17,138 nucleotides of DNA from a bacterium. Lineage in GTDB: Bacteria; Bacillota_I; Bacilli_A; RF39; UBA660. The notes under the pieces were generated by a model, which did not search any database, was not told the DNA's origin, and worked only from the letters and a program-made list of their open reading frames with translations. Below are positions 6,165-14,765 of this stretch, piece after piece. Every line of letters starts with the position of its first letter. The stretch's first letter is position 1. The DNA lies in NCBI GenBank assembly GCA_029007685.1, contig JAQXIG010000154.1:1-17138 (forward strand). The letters run 5' to 3'. A program made the translations under genes and the position numbers.

Positions 6165-9100
6165 TTATTCTATCTTAGTCAATAAATCTACTAAATAATA
6201 GATATAATGCTTTTCCAGTTTGATTGTATCAAGAATAACAATCAACTGCTCATGGAGTAATTTAAATCGAAACATCGACGTAATTTTGAAAGCATCCACA
6301 AACAATTTCTCACCATCAATTCGATTAGTCATATTCTGACTAAAGATCAACTCCAATGAATTTTTAGTACGCTTAACTTGCTCAATTTCTAATCTCTTGG
6401 CAAGTTTTTCAAACCACTCCTCATACATATAAATAATAATATCCTCATCAAGTTTCCCAAAGCGATCCTCCAAATCAGTCTGAACTTCTCTTAATTTTTC
6501 TAACGAATCAATAGTATTAATTTGTTTATGAATAGATATTTTTAAATGATCATCATCTGTATAACTATCAGAAATATGAGTAGAAACATCTAAAAGTGGT
6601 TTCTCATTTTGAATAGTCTCCTCCTTCGAAGTAATTCCTTTCAAATGATCAATCTCATCCTGCAACATCTTTAAATATAAATCAATTCCTACAGTATCAA
6701 TAAATCCAGCTTGCTCACTACCTAAAATATCTCCCGCACCTCGAATAGATAAATCACGAGTTGCAATCGAAAATCCACTTCCGAGTTCCGTAAAATCTTT
6801 AATCGCATTTAAACGCTTCACTGCCGCATCATTAAGCATCTTGGAAGGAGAATACATAAGATAAGCATATGCAATCTTATTACTACGTCCAACCCTACCA
6901 CGAATTTGATATAATTGACTAAGTCCAAATCGATCAGCATCCAAAATAATCAAAGTATTCGCGTTAGGAATATCAATCCCAGTCTCAATAATAGTAGTAC
7001 ATACTAAGATATCATATTCATGGGCAATAAATGACTTCATTCTGGCTTCCAGTTCTTCTTTTGTTAATTGACCATGTGCATAAACAATTCTAGCCTCAGG
7101 AACTAAACTTTGAATTTCATAAACTTTTTTCTCAATATTCTCAACTCGATTATACAGCAAAAATATTTGCCCATTTCTAGATAACTCTTTATAAATAGCC
7201 TCTTTAATAATCTGGTTACTTTCTTCTATTACATAGGTTTGCACTGGATATCGATCCACAGGTGGAGTTTCAATTAAAGATAAACTGCGAATTCCTACCA
7301 TAGACATTTGTAATGTTCTAGGAATTGGAGTAGCCGTTAATGTCAAAACATCCACATTACTTTTATACTCTTTTATTTTTTCCTTATGAGTAACCCCAAA
7401 TCGCTGTTCTTCATCAATCACCAAAAGCCCTAAATCTTTAGGTTTAATATCATTACTAAGTAATCGATGAGTTCCAATCACAAAATCAACAGTTCCTTTT
7501 TCTAAACCTTCTATAATTCTCTTTTTCTCTTTTGGTGTAGTAAACCGATTTAAAAGACCAATACTAATTGGAAAATTTTGAAACCTAACCAAAGCATTCT
7601 GATATTGTTGGTTAGAAAGGATCGTAGTGGGACATAAATATAAAACTTGTTTTGAATCCATAACCGCTTTAAAAATAGCTCGAAAAGCAACTTCCGTTTT
7701 ACCATATCCAACATCACCACACAAAAGTCGATCCATTGGATTATTAGATTCCATATCTTCCTTAATTTGCTCAATCGCCAATAACTGATCTTTTGTCTCT
7801 GTATATTCAAAACTAGCATCAAATTGTCTTTGTAATTCCGTATCTTTAGAAAATGCAAACCCTGTGCGCATTTCTCTTTCAGCATAAATCTTTAACAGTT
7901 TGTCAGCAATATCATGAATTTTACTTTTTACCCTAGCCTTAACTTTATTCCAATCTGAACCACCCAATTTATTGATCTTAGGAACAACACCTTCATTTCC
8001 AGAATACTTACTAATCAAATCAATTTTCTCAACTGGAATATAAAGTTTATCATTGCCAGCATATATAACTTCGATATAATCTTTAACTAAATCTCCATGA
8101 TTAAGAATTTTAATGCCATTATAAACCCCTATTCCATTTACAGCATGCACAACATAATCTCCAACTTCTAATCTTTTAATATCTTTAATTTTGGAAGCAT
8201 ATTTAAATTTAGTTTTGTATTTCTTTCGACTAGTATGATAATTAAATAACTCTTGAGAAGTAAGAACAACAATATCCTGATACATAAACCCCCTATTCAT
8301 TGGTTTTAAAATAATATTAATAATTCCCTTTTTAACTTGATCTTCATCCACAATGACATAATTAGAATTAAGTTCTTTCACAAAATTCTTAACCTGAATC
8401 TCTTTTAAATAAATAATAACCAACTTATTAAAATATAATTGTTCATCCAAAAAACGATTAATAGCCTCAATATTCTCATGAAAGGAAGCAATCTCCTTAC
8501 TATCACAATAATAAATTTGAATATTTTTATCTGTTACAATATTATCAATCGTTAAATAATGATTTAAATATTTAGGAAAAATATGATAAAAATCAAACAT
8601 ATATTTTTCACTAAAATTTTGATCTTTTTCCTGACGATACTCTATCGTCTCTTCTAAAATATTTTGATATAACACTTCAAGCTGAGGTTGATCTTTATAA
8701 AATACAATCGGATCATTTAAATAATCTAAAAGAGAATCGACTTTTCCATAGACTTTCAAATACTTTTGTTTTGGTGAAGAAACTTCAACACCAGACTCTA
8801 AAATAAATTCACTATAAGGATAAATCGTAGTAGTTTTTAATTCCTCAATTGATTTTTGACTATCTTCATCAAAAGAACGAATGGAATCAATAGTATCGCC
8901 AAAAAATTCAAATCGAATAGGATGCTCTTCTCCCAAAGGAAAAACATCAATAATAAAACCACGAACTGCAAATTCTCCAGTTTTGGTAACCAAAGATTCT
9001 CTTTTATAACCAATAGTACTTAAATATTTCGCAAACTCAGTTTGATCAAATTCCTGATTCAAAGAAACAACTCGAATACCTTTCTGATAAACAGAAGACA

Positions 9101-9461
9101 TAGGTAAATATCTTAAATACCCCATTAAATTAGTAACTACTATAACATGATCTTTAAGTAAAATCGAATTAATGGTTTCTAAGCGATTTACCATTAAATC
9201 AGGACTAGTAGCAATCGCCTCACTAGTTAAAAAATCATCCATCGGAAACAGATAAACATTCTCCTGATAGTTAGAAAGACTATCATATAATTGATTAGCT
9301 TCAAATAAACTAGCAGTAACAATTAAAATTGACTGATGGTTATTCTGAAAAACTGTATGAATATAACGACAAAAAAGCTCATCTGTGAAACCAGACAAAG
9401 CTATATTCTTAATACTTTTAATTGGAATATCAAAATGAAATATATCCACTTTTACCACCAT
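6165..9461 (-). CDS. mfd: Transcription-repair coupling factor Mfd
   Basis: ATP-driven translocase that removes RNA polymerase stalled at DNA lesions and recruits UvrA. Domains in order: UvrB-like N-terminal region (about 1-400), the CarD-like RNA-polymerase-interacting domain (about 428-495, beginning LEVGDYVVHAVNGIGVYNG), then two RecA-like motor lobes. Walker A is GDVGYGKT (582-589), Walker B DEEQ (683-686), followed by TATPIPRTLQ; motif VI is QIRGRVGRS, and the C-terminal TRCF domain follows. Length (1098) is slightly below the Bacillus and E. coli proteins (about 1150-1180). The first ATG directly follows the pth stop and has no good ribosome site. A GTG at 9449 preceded by GGTGG is an alternative start four codons in. 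It belongs to an rsmI-pth-mfd run. Confidence 0.98.
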   Translation of the reverse strand: MVVKVDIFHFDIPIKSIKNIALSGFTDELFCRYIHTVFQNNHQSILIVTASLFEANQLYDSLSNYQENVYLFPMDDFLTSEAIATSPDLMVNRLETINSILLKDHVIVVTNLMGYLRYLPMSSVYQKGIRVVSLNQEFDQTEFAKYLSTIGYKRESLVTKTGEFAVRGFIIDVFPLGEEHPIRFEFFGDTIDSIRSFDEDSQKSIEELKTTTIYPYSEFILESGVEVSSPKQKYLKVYGKVDSLLDYLNDPIVFYKDQPQLEVLYQNILEETIEYRQEKDQNFSEKYMFDFYHIFPKYLNHYLTIDNIVTDKNIQIYYCDSKEIASFHENIEAINRFLDEQLYFNKLVIIYLKEIQVKNFVKELNSNYVIVDEDQVKKGIINIILKPMNRGFMYQDIVVLTSQELFNYHTSRKKYKTKFKYASKIKDIKRLEVGDYVVHAVNGIGVYNGIKILNHGDLVKDYIEVIYAGNDKLYIPVEKIDLISKYSGNEGVVPKINKLGGSDWNKVKARVKSKIHDIADKLLKIYAEREMRTGFAFSKDTELQRQFDASFEYTETKDQLLAIEQIKEDMESNNPMDRLLCGDVGYGKTEVAFRAIFKAVMDSKQVLYLCPTTILSNQQYQNALVRFQNFPISIGLLNRFTTPKEKKRIIEGLEKGTVDFVIGTHRLLSNDIKPKDLGLLVIDEEQRFGVTHKEKIKEYKSNVDVLTLTATPIPRTLQMSMVGIRSLSLIETPPVDRYPVQTYVIEESNQIIKEAIYKELSRNGQIFLLYNRVENIEKKVYEIQSLVPEARIVYAHGQLTKEELEARMKSFIAHEYDILVCTTIIETGIDIPNANTLIILDADRFGLSQLYQIRGRVGRSNKIAYAYLMYSPSKMLNDAAVKRLNAIKDFTELGSGFSIATRDLSIRGAGDILGSEQAGFIDTVGIDLYLKMLQDEIDHLKGITSKEETIQNEKPLLDVSTHISDSYTDDDHLKISIHKQINTIDSLEKLREVQTDLEDRFGKLDEDIIIYMYEEWFEKLAKRLEIEQVKRTKNSLELIFSQNMTNRIDGEKLFVDAFKITSMFRFKLLHEQLIVILDTIKLEKHYIYYLVDLLTKIE

Positions 9462-10022
9462 CTATCTATGATTATATTTTCCCATTAAATCTAAAAAAGA
9501 TACTTTAAAATAATCCTCTAATATTTGTAAAATTACTTCTTGAATTTCAGTTAATTTTTCCTGATCTTCCTTAGAAAATTTTCCAAGAACATAATCCTTA
9601 GTATCTATATTTTTATTATTAGAAATACCTATTTTAATTCGCTTATACTCTTGAGTTCCTAAATGAATTTCAATATTTTTAAGACCATTATGTCCGCCAC
9701 TAGAACCCCTCTGTTTTATTTTATAAACCCCAACATTTAAATCCAAATCATCATGAATAATCAAAATATCAGAAATCGATATTTTATAGAAATCCACAAA
9801 CTTGCGGATAACCTCACCACTTAAATTAATATAGGATTGAGGCTTTAATAAAATTACTTTTTCCCCACGAATAGAAGTTTCTCCATATAAACCATTAAAT
9901 TTAGATTTCGTAATAAGAATCCCCAATTTATTAGCAAATTTATCTATAATGAAAAAGCCTATATTGTGCCTAGTATTTTCGTATTCTCTACCAGGATTTC
10001 CCAATCCAACAATTAACTTCAT
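9462..10022 (-). CDS. pth: Peptidyl-tRNA hydrolase
   Basis: Releases peptides from peptidyl-tRNA that has dropped off ribosomes, recycling the tRNA. All landmarks of bacterial Pth are present: GLGNPG with N9, catalytic H19 in NTRHNIGF, N66 in SYINLSG, D92 in IHDDLDL, and RGSSGGHNGLKNIE with N112. Length (186) is standard. GAGGTGATAAG precedes the ATG at good spacing. The stop codon abuts the mfd start with no gap, so the two are almost certainly co-transcribed and probably translationally coupled, as in B. subtilis, where pth and mfd are separated only by the small gene fin. Confidence 0.98.
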   Translation of the reverse strand: MKLIVGLGNPGREYENTRHNIGFFIIDKFANKLGILITKSKFNGLYGETSIRGEKVILLKPQSYINLSGEVIRKFVDFYKISISDILIIHDDLDLNVGVYKIKQRGSSGGHNGLKNIEIHLGTQEYKRIKIGISNNKNIDTKDYVLGKFSKEDQEKLTEIQEVILQILEDYFKVSFLDLMGKYNHR

Positions 10023-10045
10023 CTTATCACCTCGATCCCAAATAT

Positions 10046-10894
10046 CTATTTCAATGAATTATTGACATGGTACTCCTTATATACAACAGATTTAGGAATA
10101 CCTCTTTCCACGGCTACTTTTTTAATCACTTCTTTTTCACTGATTCCATCTTCCAAATAAAGATGTATATGTTCTAAAATCGTCATCGAAGAAAAATCTT
10201 CTGGTTCTAAGTTACCCTCTACCACAACAACCATTTCACCTTTTAAAGTATCAGCTACTTCTAATACTTCCTCTATTGTTCCACGTACTACTTCTTCATA
10301 TTTTTTACTAATCTCTCTACATAAAGCCATTTTTCTATTTCCAAATACTTGAAGTAACGATTTTAACATATCACAAATTCGATGCGGTGCCTCATAAAAA
10401 ATAATAGTATAAGGTAATTTTTTTAAATTGTCAAGTTCTTTTATTCTCCTTGCTTCTTTACTATTTAAAAAACCATAAAAAACAAATGGAGAGGGATGGA
10501 GACCAGACATGGTAAGAGCAGGAACAAAAGCTGTAGGACCAGGTAGACTAATGACATTAAATCCATTATGACTAATAAATTCAACTATTTTATATCCTGG
10601 ATCACTAATAACAGGAGTCCCTCTGTCAGTAACAAGACCAATATTAAGACCTCCCTGAAGTTTGGATAACACCATTTCTTTTAAATTCTCTTCAGTATGA
10701 TCATCACTATGAATTAACTTTTTCCTAATCCCTAGTTTATGAAGAAGTTCAGCTGTAACTCTAGTATCTTCACAAAGTAATAAATCAACCATTTTCAAAG
10801 TATTAATCGTACGAAATGTAATATCTTCCATATTTCCAACTGGCGTTGGAATTAAATATAAACTTGGACTATCATCATAACTTTTTTGTCTCAT
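10046..10894 (-). CDS. rsmI: 16S rRNA 2'-O-methyltransferase RsmI
   Basis: Methylates the ribose of C1402 in 16S rRNA at the ribosomal P site, using SAM. The tetrapyrrole-methylase fold is shown by YLIPTPVGNMEDITFR at the N-terminus, LLCEDTR, the SAM-loop sequence TDRGTPVISDPGY, LPGPTAFVPAL and FYEAPHR. Start chosen at the ATG at 10894 (282 residues) because AAGGTG lies five bases before it; the ATG seven codons upstream has no such site and the family normally begins shortly before the YLIPTPIGN motif. Bacillus carries yazA (a GIY-YIG nuclease) just upstream; it is absent here. Pth follows after 23 bases. Confidence 0.96.
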   Translation of the reverse strand: MRQKSYDDSPSLYLIPTPVGNMEDITFRTINTLKMVDLLLCEDTRVTAELLHKLGIRKKLIHSDDHTEENLKEMVLSKLQGGLNIGLVTDRGTPVISDPGYKIVEFISHNGFNVISLPGPTAFVPALTMSGLHPSPFVFYGFLNSKEARRIKELDNLKKLPYTIIFYEAPHRICDMLKSLLQVFGNRKMALCREISKKYEEVVRGTIEEVLEVADTLKGEMVVVVEGNLEPEDFSSMTILEHIHLYLEDGISEKEVIKKVAVERGIPKSVVYKEYHVNNSLK

Positions 10895-11206
10895 AATTAC
10901 ACCTTCATTCATCATTATTTCTAATTATCAATAATCCCTATTTCTTATCATAAAATCTAAATGAAATAAGCAAATATATTTTTTATATACAACAATCTAA
11001 AATATACGAAAGATATTCGCCATTTTTTATGAATATAAAGCACAATAGTTATTACGATATTCTACTTAAAAGAACATGATCATTCCATAGTAAAATTTAA
11101 ATTTATATATACAAGGTGTTTAGAAAGAAATACATTTTCAAATAAAAGTAGAATAAAAACCCCTATACTAATTGCTTTCTCTTTAGAGAATAGATAGAAT
11201 TCTTCA
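10895..11206. other. Gene-free gap between trmN and rsmI
   Basis: No convincing gene on either strand. It holds A/T-rich sequence and a 10-bp inverted repeat, TATTCTACTT (11058-11067) with AAGTAGAATA (11146-11155). No clear terminator for trmN and no consensus promoter for rsmI are visible, although one of each is expected in a gap this long. Bacillus has yazA at this place, but I found no remnant of its GIY-YIG motif in the minus-strand frames. Confidence 0.6.
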
Positions 11207-11926
11207 TTATTCAAACATCCTTAAAACTTCTTCCGTATAACTACCATCTTCGTAATGAACATAAAGAGGAGGCAACAGTTTCAACCCAGTTTTACCATTT
11301 TTTCTACCCTCAATTAAAATCATATTAGATTCAATGTTTACTTTTGGATAAACAAAGCGAAGTTTTTTTACTTCCAATCCATATTTTTGAAACAGACTAA
11401 TAATTTCAATCAAACGATCAGTTCTATGAACCATCGCTAATACTCCATTATTTTTTAATAAATATCTAGATAATAATACAATTTCTTCTAAAGTAATCAT
11501 TTTTTCATGTCTAGCTATTATTTTGTGTTCATCTTCATTCAAATTACTAGTTCCTAAATATTTAAAATATGGAGGATTACAAGTAATCACATCAATAGTA
11601 TCACCAGGATAGATATTTTTTAACTCCTTCATATCTACATTTAAAAGCTCAATTCTATTTTCTAATTTATTATAAAAAATAGTCTTCTTAGCCAGATCAT
11701 AACTATCTTTTTGAATCTCTACTCCAATAATTTTAGCATTCGTTTTAGTCGATAAAATCAAAGGAATTGGAGCATTTCCACAACCTAAATCCATAATTAC
11801 ATCAATATTCTTATTCAACGTCACAAAATTAGGTAAAAGTACAGAATCTAAAGAAAAAGAAAACCATTCAGTATTTTGAAATATTTTTAAATCTCTATAA
11901 CCTAGCAAATCATTTAAAACTTCCAT
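11207..11926 (-). CDS. trmN: TrmN6/YabB-type adenine-N6 methyltransferase
   Basis: Probable SAM-dependent enzyme that methylates N6 of A37 in tRNA, by similarity to E. coli YfiC/TrmN6 and Bacillus YabB. The SAM-binding motif I is DLGCGNAPIP (46-55), an acidic ribose-binding residue is in IIGVEIQ (E70), and the catalytic motif NPPY (117-120) is typical of N6-adenine methyltransferases. Length is 239. The start overlaps the last 13 bases of ricT, and its ribosome site GAGGTGG lies inside ricT ten bases upstream. The yabA gene that separates yaaT from yabB in Bacillus is missing. The exact tRNA substrate is inferred only from the family. Confidence 0.9.
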   Translation of the reverse strand: MEVLNDLLGYRDLKIFQNTEWFSFSLDSVLLPNFVTLNKNIDVIMDLGCGNAPIPLILSTKTNAKIIGVEIQKDSYDLAKKTIFYNKLENRIELLNVDMKELKNIYPGDTIDVITCNPPYFKYLGTSNLNEDEHKIIARHEKMITLEEIVLLSRYLLKNNGVLAMVHRTDRLIEIISLFQKYGLEVKKLRFVYPKVNIESNMILIEGRKNGKTGLKLLPPLYVHYEDGSYTEEVLRMFE

Positions 11927-12711
11927 TTTTCATTTACCACCTCTATCTGATCCTGATCTTTAGTTTGCACCACAATACTTCCTCTTAAAGGATGAATATC
12001 TATAACTTTTCCAAATACTTCCCCACTTCTATAATGATCACCAATATTAGGCATTTTACTTTTTAACTCTGAGTAAACAAGATCTTCATAATTTAAACAA
12101 CATAATAAACGCCCACATACTCCATTAATTTTTGTAGGATTTAACGCTAACATTTGATTTTTAGCCATATTAATCGATACACTACTAAAATCGGTTAAAA
12201 AGGTACTACAACATAAAAATCTGCCACAAGGACCAATTCCTCCTATTTCTTTAGCCTTATCACGAACCCCAATTTGACGAAGTTCTATACGTGTCTTATA
12301 AATTTGAGCCAACTTCTTAGCCATCTCTCGAAAATCAATACGTTCATCAGCCAAAAAGTTAAACAATAACTGACTACGATCAAACATAAAACTAGCACTA
12401 ATAATTTTCATTGGCAGCTTAAGTCTCATAGCTATTTTCCGAGCCTCAAATAAGGCTTTCTCAGCATCCTTCTGATTTTTTAAATAGATTGCATGATCAT
12501 TTTCTGTAGCTAACCTAATGACCTTTTTGAGTGGTAATCCTAAATCCTTTTCATCTATTTTTTTCTTCGCCACTCTCACAATGCCATATTGTTCTCCCTT
12601 TTCAGTTTCTACAATAACAGAAACTCCTAAGCTAAGATTAGGAACATCATTACAAGAAAAATAGTATATCTTACCATTTTTTTGAAAAGAAATTCCAACA
12701 ACTTCATCCAT
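11914..12711 (-). CDS. ricT: PSP1-domain protein RicT (YaaT)
   Basis: RicT (YaaT) works with RicA and RicF in a complex that carries iron-sulfur clusters and assists RNase Y-dependent mRNA maturation; in Bacillus it also promotes Spo0A phosphorylation, competence and biofilm formation. The PSP1 core is clear (FNFLADERIDFREMAKKLA and RIELRQIGVRDKAK), followed by two cysteine motifs GPCGRFLCC and GVCGRLLCC (C162, C167, C168; C199, C204, C205) expected to hold the clusters. Start at the ATG at 12711 (265 residues): AGGAG lies nine bases upstream, and the upstream ATG at 12747 is inside holB with no site. It overlaps holB by eight bases, indicating translational coupling. Neither ricA nor ricF is in this window. 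Confidence 0.95.
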   Translation of the reverse strand: MDEVVGISFQKNGKIYYFSCNDVPNLSLGVSVIVETEKGEQYGIVRVAKKKIDEKDLGLPLKKVIRLATENDHAIYLKNQKDAEKALFEARKIAMRLKLPMKIISASFMFDRSQLLFNFLADERIDFREMAKKLAQIYKTRIELRQIGVRDKAKEIGGIGPCGRFLCCSTFLTDFSSVSINMAKNQMLALNPTKINGVCGRLLCCLNYEDLVYSELKSKMPNIGDHYRSGEVFGKVIDIHPLRGSIVVQTKDQDQIEVVNEKWKF

Positions 12712-13585
12712 TTTTACCAACTCCTGAAAATTGAATAATAAAATCATCTAACATCAAATTGATATTCAAATTAAAACTTAATCGTTCTATTTGTCGAGAA
12801 AATATATCAATCTTAAATAAAATACAAGAAACACCATTTTGTTCTAAAATAAAGTTCAAAATAGAATCAAGCTGATTCAAAAAAGGAAAACCATATTTTT
12901 TTCTCAGTGCTTGTTCATAAATAATCTGTAAATGATTAAAAATTACACTCCATTTTTCTTTGTCGTAATATTCGTTCTTACAAACAATTGGAAAATAAGC
13001 AATTGTCTTTTCTTTTTTTCTCTCCAAAGTACTAATAAAATCATCGTAAAAATCTATAGATTCATAATCAAAAAAAAATTCAGAATTAACAAAAGATAAA
13101 ATTTGGCATCTACTTCGTAAAGTTTCTAATACCCGATATCTATTATCACTCACTAAAATAGCAATAATATTTTCCTCTGGTTCTTCTAAAAATTTAAGTA
13201 AAGAATTAGCAGCTTGCCTACTTAGTTTATCAGCCTCATAAATAACATAAACTCTATATTGATTATCAAAAGCCTTCGTTTTAAACTTATTTTGTATTTC
13301 TAATATCTGATCTTTTTTAATAACAGAAACATCAACCTTAATTTCAAAATAATTACCGTTTGCCTCAATCTCCATAATACTAGGTAATTCTAAGTTTTCA
13401 AATTCTACTTCACCATCAATAGTAGCAGAAACAGATAACAATCGGACAAAATTTCTCACTATTTCCTCTTTGTTATTTAAATTTCTAGATTCTATCAAAT
13501 ATGCATGTGATAATTTCTTATTCTTAACAAAGTGCATGATTTCATTATAAAATTCAGCTTGTCCATCAAATAACCTCTCCAACAT
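12704..13585 (-). CDS. holB: DNA polymerase III delta-prime subunit
   Basis: Clamp-loader subunit that, with tau/gamma and delta, places the sliding clamp on DNA. It shows the AAA+ layout of delta-prime: SHAYLIES at about 26-33, where the Walker A lysine is absent as expected for this non-hydrolysing subunit, YVIYEADKLSRQAANSLLKFLEEP (Walker B region), and LRSRCQ carrying the SRC arginine finger. The zinc-binding cysteines seen in several delta-prime proteins are absent, and the C-terminal third is divergent. Length is 293. The ribosome site AAGGTGGTG overlaps the preceding bofA stop. In Bacillus tmk, yaaQ and yaaR precede holB; none is here. Confidence 0.93.
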   Translation of the reverse strand: MLERLFDGQAEFYNEIMHFVKNKKLSHAYLIESRNLNNKEEIVRNFVRLLSVSATIDGEVEFENLELPSIMEIEANGNYFEIKVDVSVIKKDQILEIQNKFKTKAFDNQYRVYVIYEADKLSRQAANSLLKFLEEPEENIIAILVSDNRYRVLETLRSRCQILSFVNSEFFFDYESIDFYDDFISTLERKKEKTIAYFPIVCKNEYYDKEKWSVIFNHLQIIYEQALRKKYGFPFLNQLDSILNFILEQNGVSCILFKIDIFSRQIERLSFNLNINLMLDDFIIQFSGVGKNG

Positions 13586-13597
13586 AAAATCACCACC

Positions 13598-13783
13598 TTA
13601 ATAAAGCATAACAAACAATAATACTAAAGAAAAAAGCATCGGTAACCCTAACAAAGAAACCAATAAAACTGTAATCACATTAATAGGGATTAAAATATTA
13701 AAATTAGCTGCGATTACATTAAAACCATATAATATAAAAAAACTAAGTAAAATCTTTTTAAAAAATAAAACTACTTTTTTCAT
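13598..13783 (-). CDS. bofA: BofA-like membrane protein, pro-sigma-K inhibitor family
   Basis: Short membrane protein of 61 residues. BofA in Bacillus sits in the outer forespore membrane and holds the SpoIVFB protease inactive until pro-sigma-K must be processed. The family signature is visible at about 29-47: ILIPINVITVLLVSLLGLP, matching the IPIN..T....LG.PG pattern of BofA. Two hydrophobic segments (about 8-26 and 32-58) fit a membrane protein. It is shorter than Bacillus BofA (87 residues), mainly at the N-terminus. Start placed at the ATG at 13783 with GGGTG six bases upstream; a GTG at 13792 is an in-frame alternative without a site. Position directly after recR matches Bacillus apart from yaaL. 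Confidence 0.75.
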   Translation of the reverse strand: MKKVVLFFKKILLSFFILYGFNVIAANFNILIPINVITVLLVSLLGLPMLFSLVLLFVMLY

Positions 13784-13830
13784 ATCGTTCACCCATATAA
13801 AAATATGGTAAATTAAAAAATTTTATTCTA

Positions 13831-14427
13831 CTATTCAACTTTTTTTCTATCCAATAAAGCTCTCTCCAATGTAATAGCATCAATATATTCCATATCAGCA
13901 CCAATAGGGATACCACTTGCAATTTTTGAAATTTTAATATCAAGATCACCTAAAATTCTTTTAATATAAAGTGAAGTAGTCTCCCCTTCAATACTAGGTC
14001 TAAAGGCTAATATAATTTCTTCAACCGGATTAGTCCTCACACGATCAATTAATTTTTCTAATTCAATATCCTCTGGATTAATACCATCTTTAGGTGAGAT
14101 TAAACCTTTTAACACATGATATTTTCCATGAAACATCTTTAATCTTTCAAAAAGAAAAACCGACTTAGGATCTTCGACAACGCATAATACAGTGTTATTC
14201 CTACTATCATTAGTACAAATATTACATCTATCTTGATCCGTTAAAGAATTACAAATAGGACAAAAATGAACCTTTTTCTTAACCTCTAACATACTAGAAG
14301 TAAAAAACTCGACTCTCTCCAACGGCATATCCTTTATAGCAAAAGCCAATCTTTCTGCAGTCTTTTCTCCGATTCCAGGTAAATATTTAAAAGATTCAAT
14401 CAAATTTTCTAAACTATTTGGATACAT
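13831..14427 (-). CDS. recR: Recombination mediator RecR
   Basis: Acts with RecO (and RecF) to load RecA on SSB-coated single-stranded DNA at gaps. Domains in order: helix-hairpin-helix with LPGIGEKTAERLAF (16-29), the C4 zinc finger CPIC...CNIC (C56, C59, C68, C71), and the Toprim domain starting at LCVVEDPKSVFLFE (about 81-94), ending with the usual GIPIGADMEYID. Length (198) is exactly typical. A weak ribosome site (AGG, eight bases away) overlaps the ebfC stop codon, so translation probably depends on ebfC. The order dnaX-ebfC-recR is conserved across most bacteria. Confidence 0.98.
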   Translation of the reverse strand: MYPNSLENLIESFKYLPGIGEKTAERLAFAIKDMPLERVEFFTSSMLEVKKKVHFCPICNSLTDQDRCNICTNDSRNNTVLCVVEDPKSVFLFERLKMFHGKYHVLKGLISPKDGINPEDIELEKLIDRVRTNPVEEIILAFRPSIEGETTSLYIKRILGDLDIKISKIASGIPIGADMEYIDAITLERALLDRKKVE

Positions 14428-14435
14428 ATAAAAAC

Positions 14436-14738
14436 CTAGAATAAACCACCTGGCATCATACTAGTATATTTACCAAGTCTTTTTTCTGTTTCCTCATCCA
14501 CCTTATGAAATGCTTGATTTAATGCAATAACAATCATATCTTCAATCATCTCTTTATCTTCATTAGAAATCTCTTCATTGATCGTAACCTTAACAACTTC
14601 TTTACTTCCTCTAACCTCAACCTTAACAAAAGAACTCTCACCAATAAAAGTCATCTTATCGATTTCTTCTTTCGCCTTCATCATATCTTTCTGCATATTT
14701 TTAGCCTGATTCATCAAAGCCTGTATATTCATAATCAT
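14436..14738 (-). CDS. ebfC: Nucleoid-associated protein YbaB/EbfC
   Basis: Small dimeric DNA-binding protein of the YbaB/EbfC family (YaaK in Bacillus), thought to shape the nucleoid. The 100-residue sequence begins with a helix rich in Met, Gln and Lys (MNQAKNMQKDMMKAKEEI), continues with a beta sheet (VKVEVRGSKEVVKVTINEE), a helix with IALNQAFHKV, and the Met-Pro-Gly-Gly C-terminal tail (SMMPGGLF) characteristic of the family. Two start codons are possible: ATG 14738 (four bases after AGAGGA) and ATG 14732 (ten bases), the latter giving the more usual MNIQALMNQ opening. It lies 27 bases after dnaX and nine before recR. Confidence 0.95.
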   Translation of the reverse strand: MIMNIQALMNQAKNMQKDMMKAKEEIDKMTFIGESSFVKVEVRGSKEVVKVTINEEISNEDKEMIEDMIVIALNQAFHKVDEETEKRLGKYTSMMPGGLF

Positions 14739-14765
14739 TATTCCTCTTTTCTTTTTCTATATTTT

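Noticed and set aside
7550..7885. Minus-strand open frame inside mfd
   Set aside because: It is an alternate frame across the conserved motor domain of Mfd, which is intact in the main frame.
13160..13585. Missing Walker A in holB as evidence of gene decay
   Set aside because: Delta-prime subunits commonly lack a functional P-loop; the rest of the AAA+ features are preserved.
13758..13949. Minus-strand open frame across the recR-bofA junction
   Set aside because: It overlaps the well-conserved C-terminus of RecR in another frame and has no family character.
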